From NCBI RefSeq assembly GCF_019100495.1, contig NZ_JAHRVA010000007.1, positions 165,497-229,496 on the forward strand: DNA of 64,000 bases, given 5' to 3'. Positions 57,880-64,000 of the stretch are shown piece by piece. The notes beneath the pieces are model-generated. The model had not been told where the DNA came from. It saw only the letters and a program-made list of their open reading frames with translations, and ran no database searches. This DNA comes from Falsochrobactrum tianjinense (GTDB lineage Bacteria > Pseudomonadota > Alphaproteobacteria > Rhizobiales > Rhizobiaceae). How positions within the stretch are numbered: the stretch's first letter is position 1; each line of letters opens with the position of its first letter. Position numbers and translations under genes: made by a program.

Positions 57880-58474
57880 AGCCGCTGAAACCCGCGAAGC
57901 GATCCTTTGCTCTGCTGAACGGATCTTCTTCGAAAAAGGGCTGGCTCATTCAACGCTGGATGAGATTGCGACAGCCGCAGGCGTGACAAGGGGTGCCATT
58001 TACTGGCACTTCCAGAACAAGGCCGATATTTTTCTGGAACTGTTCGACACTGTCCGCCTGCCTCGCATCAGCGTGCTCGATCTCGATGATGCGGATGGCA
58101 ACCCGAAAGACCCTCTGGCCTTTATCGAGAAGACAGCCTGCGACTGGCTCGATACCCTTGTCGTCGACGAGCAGCGACAGCGCTTGCTGACGATTCTGGT
58201 GCGCACCAACTTCGCCGATGAATTCGCGGAGGTGCAGGCGGCAAAGGATGCTCTTGAGGAAGAGCAGGCACGCATTCTCGTCGCCATCATGGAAAAGGCA
58301 GCCACACAGGGCATCCTTCATCCCCAATGGTCCGCGCAATCGGCCTCCAATGCATTTCGCTGGCTGATGAAGGGCATGGTCTGGGAATGGCTGCTTTCAA
58401 TGCGTTCCTTTGAGATCGCAACCGATGGCAAGAAAACCTTGCAAACATTTCTTTCGTCTATCAGAAAAGCTTGA
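57860..58474 (+). CDS. bepR: TetR/AcrR-family repressor BepR
   Basis: 204 residues. The TetR helix-turn-helix is at about 10-55 (FEKGLAHSTLDEIATAAGVT, RGAIYWHFQNKADIF), the start MRRTKAEAAETREAIL is typical of AcrR/TtgR regulators, and the rest is the ligand-binding domain. It is co-directional with bepDE and overlaps bepE, so it represses its own transcript through the operator before bepD. BepR was identified as the bepDE repressor in Brucella; the identity here is by family and context. Confidence 0.9.
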   Translation: MRRTKAEAAETREAILCSAERIFFEKGLAHSTLDEIATAAGVTRGAIYWHFQNKADIFLELFDTVRLPRISVLDLDDADGNPKDPLAFIEKTACDWLDTLVVDEQRQRLLTILVRTNFADEFAEVQAAKDALEEEQARILVAIMEKAATQGILHPQWSAQSASNAFRWLMKGMVWEWLLSMRSFEIATDGKKTLQTFLSSIRKA

Positions 58475-58479
58475 AAAGA

Positions 58480-58513
58480 AATCGCCCGGAAGAATTTATC
58501 TTTCCGGGCGATT
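58480..58513. terminator. bidirectional terminator between bepR and the cytochrome gene
   Basis: A perfect 12-bp stem (AATCGCCCGGAA, 58480-58491; TTCCGGGCGATT, 58502-58513) with a 10-nt loop sits in the 41-bp gap between two convergent genes. A-rich sequence before it gives a T tract on the minus strand. Confidence 0.85.
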
Positions 58514-58515
58514 AT

Positions 58516-59919
58516 TCAGCGCGCCGAAACCGGCTTGCGACGGCCTCGCCTCAAAAATGCAAACAGCAAAATCGCAAGGATGATCGCGGCTCCAGCGGCA
58601 ATGCCTATTCGCGCCGCCCAGATCAACCACGTCGAGGTTGGCCCGCCAGCACGCAATTGTGCCACCTGCTCCACCGTAACCTTGCCCGCTGGATTGCCGA
58701 AATGCTCAATCAGATAATTACTCAAGGTGGCGACCTGCGTATCCGAAAGCTCCTTGCCAAACCCCGGCATGAGCACATCGGGCTGCCGCCGCAATCCTTC
58801 CAGAATCACCATGACCAAATTGTTGGTGTTCTCCCGGCCAAGCGCTGTATTGTGCACCAGCGAAGGAAGTCCGCCCTCAAAACTGCCCTGTCCCTGTGCC
58901 TGATGGCAGGTTGCGCAATAGGCGTCATAGAGCTGCGCTCCGCTTAATGTGTCGTGGTCCTGTGGCCAGGCCACGCCGCGAATGCTTGCCAGTTCGTCCG
59001 AAGGCTCGCCCCAGGAAAAGACCGGTTGCGTATCGGCAGCATCGCGGACCGGTTCGACAGTCTTCAGATAGACCGCCATCGCCTTCACGTCTTCGTCGGT
59101 CATGTGACGGAAGCTGTGATCGATCGCTTCAGCCATCGGACCTGCCGCCTGGCTTTTTGCGATATTGCCGTGCTTCATATAGGCGACCAGTTCCTCGACG
59201 CTCCAGCCGCCAATGCCGCTATTGGCATCCGATGTGATATTGGGCGCATGCCAGGGACCAATATCGGCACCCGCCATTTCGCGCGATGTCTGTTCCGCCA
59301 TAAAGAGATTGCGCGGCGTGTGGCAGGTGCCGCAATGGGCCGGTCCCTGCACCAGATAGGCACCCCGGTTCCATTCCGCATCCTTCGCGGGATCGGGCTT
59401 GTAGGGACCGCTTTGAAGAAACAGAAGGTTCCATGCCGCCATCGAAAGACGGATATTGAATGGAAATGGCAGCTTCGTTTCGGGTGGGCGCGTTTCCACC
59501 GGCTCCACCCCTTCCATGAAATAGGCATAGAGCGCCGCGACATCCTCATCCGTCAGCAACGCATAGGCCGTATAGGGCATGGCGGGATAAAGATGCTTGC
59601 CATCGGCGCGCACGCCCCTGCGCACCGCCGCGTCGAACTGCTCCAGCGTATAATTGCCGATGCCGTTTTCCTTCGACGGGGTGATGTTGGTCGACATGAT
59701 CGCGCCGATAGGGGTTGCCAGCGGCAGGCCGCCAGCCATTGGCTGGCCGCCGGGTGCCGTGTGGCAGGCGACGCAATCGGACGCGGTCGCCATATATTTG
59801 CCGCGTGCGATCAGATCTGCATCCGCCGCGAGCGCCGGAATTGCAAGAAAGGAAGCACAGACCGGCAATGCAAGCAGGGCGGCAAGACGGCCGGACAGTC
59901 GAGACAGGATAGGGCTCAT
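58516..59919 (-). CDS. triheme cytochrome c subunit of a membrane dehydrogenase
   Basis: 467 residues with a signal peptide (about 1-31), three c-type heme sites CVACH (49-53), CGTCH (196-200) and CATCH (335-339), and one C-terminal membrane anchor (LIWAARIGIAAGAAIILAIL) followed by a basic tail. This plan is that of the cytochrome subunit of gluconate, sorbitol or fructose dehydrogenases, passing electrons to ubiquinone on the periplasmic side. It overlaps the flavoprotein gene by 4 bp (ATGA). Confidence 0.92.
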   Translation of the reverse strand: MSPILSRLSGRLAALLALPVCASFLAIPALAADADLIARGKYMATASDCVACHTAPGGQPMAGGLPLATPIGAIMSTNITPSKENGIGNYTLEQFDAAVRRGVRADGKHLYPAMPYTAYALLTDEDVAALYAYFMEGVEPVETRPPETKLPFPFNIRLSMAAWNLLFLQSGPYKPDPAKDAEWNRGAYLVQGPAHCGTCHTPRNLFMAEQTSREMAGADIGPWHAPNITSDANSGIGGWSVEELVAYMKHGNIAKSQAAGPMAEAIDHSFRHMTDEDVKAMAVYLKTVEPVRDAADTQPVFSWGEPSDELASIRGVAWPQDHDTLSGAQLYDAYCATCHQAQGQGSFEGGLPSLVHNTALGRENTNNLVMVILEGLRRQPDVLMPGFGKELSDTQVATLSNYLIEHFGNPAGKVTVEQVAQLRAGGPTSTWLIWAARIGIAAGAAIILAILLFAFLRRGRRKPVSAR

Positions 59920-61547
59920 GACTTTGCTTCCCCGTTTACATTGGTCGCAGCGCTCTGCTGTTCCAGAATATGGGCGACCGAGCGCAGCGCTACCGCAAGT
60001 CCGTTTTCCGTCGAATTGCAGGTCGATGAGGTCGGCAGAACCGCCGTACTGGCGAAGAACAGGTTCTCATGGTCGTGGGCGCGACCCCATTGATCGCAGA
60101 CCGAGGTCTTGGGATCGTTACCCATGCTGAGCGTGCCGCAAATATGCTGGTTGTTGGCAAACTCGCCCTCCTTGCTGAAGCGCAGATTGGTGCCGCCCAT
60201 CAGTTCGGCGATGCGACGGAAATCCTGCTGCGAGCGCTCATGCCCCCGGCGTGTATAATCGTCGATCGAATAATGCGCCTCCGGCTTGGGAAGCCCCAGC
60301 GCGTCCTTCTCGGAACTGAGCGCAATTCTGCGTTCGGGGTCCGGCAGCACTTCAAGGACGTTCTTCACATTCATCTCGCGCGCAGCGCTGTAGCGCAGGC
60401 GCTTTTCAAGTTCTGCACCATAAATGCCTGCGCCGATCAGGCTGCGCGTTACGCCATCGACGCGCGAAATATTGGTGAAGTCGAGACGGTAGGGCGAATG
60501 CTCGGAACGGAAATCGCCATCGCGCATGAAGTTGATCGAGCTTGGGCTCTGCGGTCCGCGGCCCAGCCACACATCCTCATCGGCGTCGAAGGTCAGGGAG
60601 GTGCTCGGATGATCCATCAGATTGCGCCCGACCATATCGGAACTATTGGCGAGGCCTTTGGGAAATTTGTCGCTGGCAGACAGCAGCAGCAAGCGTGGGC
60701 TTTCGATGCCATTGGCCGCAACGATAAAGGTCTTGCCGGTCACGCGATGGGTGCCCTTGTCGGGATCGTAATAGAGCGCCGCCGTGATATTGCCCTTCTC
60801 GTCATGTTCGAGCTTGTAGACATTGGCGTTGGGGATCAGTTTTGCCCCGGCAGCTTCGGCGGCGTCTGCCGACAACCCGCCATGATATTGCGCGTCGATG
60901 GGACAGATCGGCTGGCAGGAATTGTTGCCGCAACAGGCCGGCCTGCCATCATAGGGACGGCTGTTGCGGGCCGTGGTATTGGTGACGACTTCATATTCGG
61001 GCGCGAGCCGTTCGCGCAGGCGACGCATCGCATAGGGCTCCGTCACCGGCTCCATCGGGAAAGGCTGGCTGCGCGGCGATCCGGTATTATCCGCACCCGA
61101 AACGCCCATAAGCTCTTCGGCTTCCTGATAGAATGGTTCAAGCTCGTCATAGCCGAATGGCCAGTCAACACCCACGCCATACAGGCTTTTGATCTTGAAA
61201 TCATTGGGCACGTTGCGCCAGGCATGGGCGGCCCAGTGCCATGTGGTTCCGCCCACCTGCCTTATATATTCAGCCGCATAGGGATAGGGTCCAGCCTGAA
61301 CAATATGATTGTTCGGCTCGGGCTGGTAAATCGGGTGCGGCGCCCACGGCACCGATGGATAAGGCGACATCCAGTCGCTGCGGCGCGTAGAATTGCGAAA
61401 CCGCGCGACCAGTTCTTCGCGCGTTACGCGTGGGCCTGCCTCGAGAATGATTACCGAGGCACCCGTCAGCGCCAGCTTGCGCGCCGCCAGCGAACCAATA
61501 ATCCCTGAACCGACGACGACGAAATCTGCCGACAGTGTATCTGCCAT
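59916..61547 (-). CDS. GMC-family FAD dehydrogenase (large subunit)
   Basis: 543 residues. The FAD-binding N-terminus FVVVGSGIIGSLAARKLALT and ARGEAGP-like IILEAGPRV are clear, and the C-terminal HICGTLSMGNDPKTSVCDQW with STAVLPTSSTCNSTENGLAV carries the catalytic region of the GMC group. With a small Tat subunit and a triheme cytochrome it forms a periplasmic, membrane-bound dehydrogenase. The sugar or polyol substrate (gluconate, sorbitol, fructose or other) cannot be decided. Confidence 0.92.
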   Translation of the reverse strand: MADTLSADFVVVGSGIIGSLAARKLALTGASVIILEAGPRVTREELVARFRNSTRRSDWMSPYPSVPWAPHPIYQPEPNNHIVQAGPYPYAAEYIRQVGGTTWHWAAHAWRNVPNDFKIKSLYGVGVDWPFGYDELEPFYQEAEELMGVSGADNTGSPRSQPFPMEPVTEPYAMRRLRERLAPEYEVVTNTTARNSRPYDGRPACCGNNSCQPICPIDAQYHGGLSADAAEAAGAKLIPNANVYKLEHDEKGNITAALYYDPDKGTHRVTGKTFIVAANGIESPRLLLLSASDKFPKGLANSSDMVGRNLMDHPSTSLTFDADEDVWLGRGPQSPSSINFMRDGDFRSEHSPYRLDFTNISRVDGVTRSLIGAGIYGAELEKRLRYSAAREMNVKNVLEVLPDPERRIALSSEKDALGLPKPEAHYSIDDYTRRGHERSQQDFRRIAELMGGTNLRFSKEGEFANNQHICGTLSMGNDPKTSVCDQWGRAHDHENLFFASTAVLPTSSTCNSTENGLAVALRSVAHILEQQSAATNVNGEAKS

Positions 61548-61556
61548 GATTTTCCC

Positions 61557-62066
61557 TCAGATTGGTTTTCTGGCCCAGCTGCCATAGGCACCATAAGAAT
61601 AGGTCGGCGGCCTGAGCACATCACCAACCACTTCAGCATTCAACGCCTTTTCAAAAGCAAGCGCGCGCGCGTTAAAGCCTTCACCCACAATACCCATATA
61701 CCACGCGGTCACGATCCGCCGCGGCAAGGCAATAAGCGCAGACTTTTCATCGTCAAGGATGGTTTGCAATTGCATCGGATCGATCTTGCGCTCCTCGATC
61801 AGGGCGAGCAGTGCCTTGGCCGCCGCTGGAAAGCCCGGATCGTCGGCGACAAGGGCCGCATATAGCCGTTGCGCCTGAGCTGCATCGAGCGACTGGCGTC
61901 CGACCAGTATGGCCGACAATGCCAAAAATGCGCCCTCATCGGCATCCGACGCTTCCTGTGCCAGCGCCCAGGGAATAAGGGTTGCCGTATAAGCCGACAC
62001 CAGTCCAAAAAGAAGCAGCCTTCTTGTCCGATCTGGCCGATCGCCGTCATAAATAAGCTGGTTCAT
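61557..62066 (-). CDS. small subunit of the membrane dehydrogenase (Tat signal)
   Basis: 169 residues from the ATG at 62066 with GAGGGG just upstream. A twin-arginine-like start (RTRRLLLFGLVSAYTATLIP) is followed by ALAQEASD, a likely cleavage site. The body (AFLALSAILVGRQSLDAAQA, IVTAWYMGIVGEG) fits the gluconate 2-dehydrogenase subunit 3/sorbitol dehydrogenase small-subunit family, which escorts the flavoprotein through the Tat system. It is 9 bp before the GMC gene and first in the operon. Confidence 0.88.
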   Translation of the reverse strand: MNQLIYDGDRPDRTRRLLLFGLVSAYTATLIPWALAQEASDADEGAFLALSAILVGRQSLDAAQAQRLYAALVADDPGFPAAAKALLALIEERKIDPMQLQTILDDEKSALIALPRRIVTAWYMGIVGEGFNARALAFEKALNAEVVGDVLRPPTYSYGAYGSWARKPI

Positions 62067-62227
62067 AATCCCCTCTTTCAGCGCCGGACTCAAAACTGCA
62101 CCGAAGCAGTATTGAGTTCTCGCGGATGGCTGGAGCGGCCCACTTTCAAAGAAACCATGAACCGCTCCAGTTATTTGCAATACATTTTTCTCAGCCGTCC
62201 AAACGGGCGGGGGAAATGCCCTGATCG

Positions 62228-63727
62228 TCAGCCTTCGCCCATGCCTTCCGCGGGCTTGGATGCATGTCCCTGACGCACCTTCTCCTCGATACGGGCACCG
62301 ACATCGGCATCGACGCTCTTCCAGTAATCGAAGGCGCGGCTCAATACCGGCTCACGCACACCGCCAAGCAGGCTGCCTGCGACCTGATCCACCAGTTTGG
62401 CGCGCTGTTCATCGTTGAACACTTCGCGCACCAGAATGCCCGGCTGGCCGAAATCATCGTCATTGCTGCGCAAGGTATAAGCGCTGCGTACCATGTCGCC
62501 GTCGGTTTCCCAGCCATCAGGCATTGCGCCCGTCTCGTCGGCCCATGGCCGCCCGCCGCTATTGGGCGCATAGACAGGAGCATTGCCGCTGTGATGATAG
62601 GCCATCTGGCCATCGAACATATAGGTGTTCACCGGCACCTTGGGCTGGTTCACCGGAAGCTGGTGGAAGTTGGTACCGATGCGGTTGCGCTGTGCATCAT
62701 TGTAAGCGAAGGCGCGACCAAGCAGCATCTTGTCCGGCGACAAACCAATTCCCGGAACCGTATTGCCGGGTGAAAACGCCGCCTGCTCAATCTGGGCGAA
62801 GAAGTTTTCCGGATTGCGGTTGAGCGTCATCTTGCCCACCTTGATCAGCGGATAGTCCTCATGCGGCCAGGTCTTGGTGAGATCGAAGGGGTTGATCCGG
62901 TAGGTCTTGGCGTCGGCATAAGGCATGATCTGGACGGAAAGTACCCAGCTCGGATGTTCACCGCGTTCAATGGCATCGAAAAGGTCGCGGCGATGGAAAT
63001 CCGCATCCGCGCCCGCCATGGTCGCCGCTTCTTCATTGCTGAAGAATTTCATGCCCTGTTCGGTATGGAAATGATATTTGACCCAGAATTTCTGGCCCGA
63101 AGCATTGACCCACATATAGGTATGCGAGCCATAGCCATTCATATGGCGCCATGTACGCGGCAATCCGCGTTCGCCCATCAGATAGGTGACCTGATGCGCG
63201 CTTTCTGGGTTATTGGTCCAGAAATCCCACTGCATATGGTTATCGCGCAATCCTGAATCCGGCAACCGCTTCTGGCTGCGGATGAAATGCGGAAATTTCA
63301 TCGGATCGCGGACGAAGAAGATCGGCGTATTGTTGCCGACCAGATCATAATTGCCTTCACTGGTATAGAATTTGAGCGAAAAACCGCGTACATCGCGCCA
63401 GGTGTCGGGACTTCCCATCTCCCCGGCAACTGTTGAGAAGCGTGCCAGCATTTCGGTCGAGGCACCCTTCTGAAACAGCGCCGCCCTGGTGTAGGTCGAT
63501 ACGTCTTCTGTCGTCTCGAATACGCCAAATGCGCCTGCACCTTTCGCATGGGGCTGGCGTTCTGGAACTTTCTCGCGGTTGAAATGTGCCATCTGCTCAA
63601 GGAAATGAACATCGTGCAGCAGGATCGGGCCATCGGGACCTATGGTCAGGGAATTGCGATCACTTGGAGCGGGTGCTCCGGCCCCGGTGGCGGAACGTGT
63701 ATCACGGGGCTTACCTTGGTCTGACAT
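62228..63727 (-). CDS. katA: monofunctional heme catalase
   Basis: 499 residues, clade of small-subunit catalases. The active-site His is in [20 protein letters not shown], the Asn in [11 protein letters not shown] and the proximal Tyr in [15 protein letters not shown]. There is no obvious cleavable signal peptide. It breaks down hydrogen peroxide; in Brucella the catalase is the main defence against external peroxide and is controlled by OxyR. A GGAGGTACC stretch gives a strong ribosome binding site. The small-subunit gene follows after 160 bp. Confidence 0.95.
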   Translation of the reverse strand: MSDQGKPRDTRSATGAGAPAPSDRNSLTIGPDGPILLHDVHFLEQMAHFNREKVPERQPHAKGAGAFGVFETTEDVSTYTRAALFQKGASTEMLARFSTVAGEMGSPDTWRDVRGFSLKFYTSEGNYDLVGNNTPIFFVRDPMKFPHFIRSQKRLPDSGLRDNHMQWDFWTNNPESAHQVTYLMGERGLPRTWRHMNGYGSHTYMWVNASGQKFWVKYHFHTEQGMKFFSNEEAATMAGADADFHRRDLFDAIERGEHPSWVLSVQIMPYADAKTYRINPFDLTKTWPHEDYPLIKVGKMTLNRNPENFFAQIEQAAFSPGNTVPGIGLSPDKMLLGRAFAYNDAQRNRIGTNFHQLPVNQPKVPVNTYMFDGQMAYHHSGNAPVYAPNSGGRPWADETGAMPDGWETDGDMVRSAYTLRSNDDDFGQPGILVREVFNDEQRAKLVDQVAGSLLGGVREPVLSRAFDYWKSVDADVGARIEEKVRQGHASKPAEGMGEG

Positions 63728-64000
63728 GGGTACCTCCTCAGGGCGCTTCGAGGCAAAGCGCGCATGTTATGATGACTATGAAATATCCTGTGGACGGGCC
63801 TCGCTCACCAATGCTCGAATCTGATAGCGGTCATAAGCAACGACCGTTTAGCCTAATAACAACTCCCCAGCAGGAAACCGTCAAGCCATATTTAATGAAA
63901 TAAATGTGCGCGCGCATTGCCAGGCATAGAAGGAGCCAGGTCCGAAGACCAGCTGTTCGGGATCTGTTGCAAACATTGGTTTAGCACGGGGCGCAGCTTA
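63728..64000 (+). other. region upstream of the catalase gene
   Basis: 273 bp to the right edge. I find no convincing gene. A 43-codon frame (63771-63902) has no ribosome binding site. The stretch probably holds the catalase promoter and its activator sites. Confidence 0.4.

Noticed and set aside
60069..61508. 479-codon plus-strand frame
   Set aside because: Antisense to the GMC dehydrogenase gene.
63771..63902. 43-codon frame upstream of the catalase gene
   Set aside because: No ribosome binding site and no recognisable feature.

Overview
The window looks like a piece of a Brucellaceae chromosome, most likely an Ochrobactrum-type Brucella. The left flank carries the rplU-rpmA-GNAT-obgE-proB-proA-nadD-rsfS-rlmH-envC/ctpA-rppH order known from alphaproteobacterial Rhizobiales, and the right flank carries a BepDE-type RND efflux operon with its TetR regulator, as in Brucella. 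All calls come from reading the sequence; no database search was run.

Layout: (1) 1-12.9 kb, housekeeping core, almost all on the minus strand: the 5' part of mmsA, a divergent LysR regulator, two small membrane proteins, rppH, ctpA, an EnvC-like protein, rlmH, rsfS, nadD, proA, proB, obgE, a GNAT acetyltransferase, rpmA and rplU. (2) 13.06 kb, tRNA-Ser(CGA), after which accessory DNA starts. (3) 13.7-15.3 kb, a BCCT-type osmolyte transporter. (4) 15.6-40.5 kb, an integrated phage-like element of about 25 kb. It has a serine recombinase cassette, an XRE/ImmA-IrrE switch, two unrecognised genes, an AlpA-like regulator, a recombination/replication module (Sak4-like ATPase, SSB-like protein, helicase, PD-(D/E)XK nuclease, primase-helicase, RuvC-like nuclease), and a head-and-packaging module (HNH, TerS, TerL, portal, ClpP-like protease, HK97 capsid, connector, head closure), ending in a lambda-R-like endolysin fused to membrane segments. 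No tail gene is present. (5) 40.7-42.7 kb, a TPP riboswitch and solitary thiC. (6) 42.7-52.9 kb, a defence region: the remnant of an McrB-like protein, then a seven-gene type I restriction-modification operon that also carries RhuM, a HAD phosphatase and a YgjP-like zinc peptidase, then an orphan excisionase-like gene. (7) 53.4-58.5 kb, bepD-bepE-bepR with an AcrR-type operator. (8) 58.5-63.7 kb, a three-subunit membrane dehydrogenase (cytochrome c, GMC flavoprotein, Tat-exported small subunit) and a catalase.

The most interesting object is the 25-kb element. A complete capsid and DNA-packaging set with its own replication genes, an AlpA-like activator and no tail genes is the gene plan described for capsid-forming phage-inducible chromosomal islands (cf-PICIs), which take tails from a helper phage. 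Here it is combined with a serine recombinase and an endolysin. Just downstream of its primase-helicase gene lies a dense array of AAATCTG/CAGATTT repeats and strong hairpins that looks like its replication origin. Whether it is a true satellite or a prophage that lost its tail module cannot be decided from one sequence.
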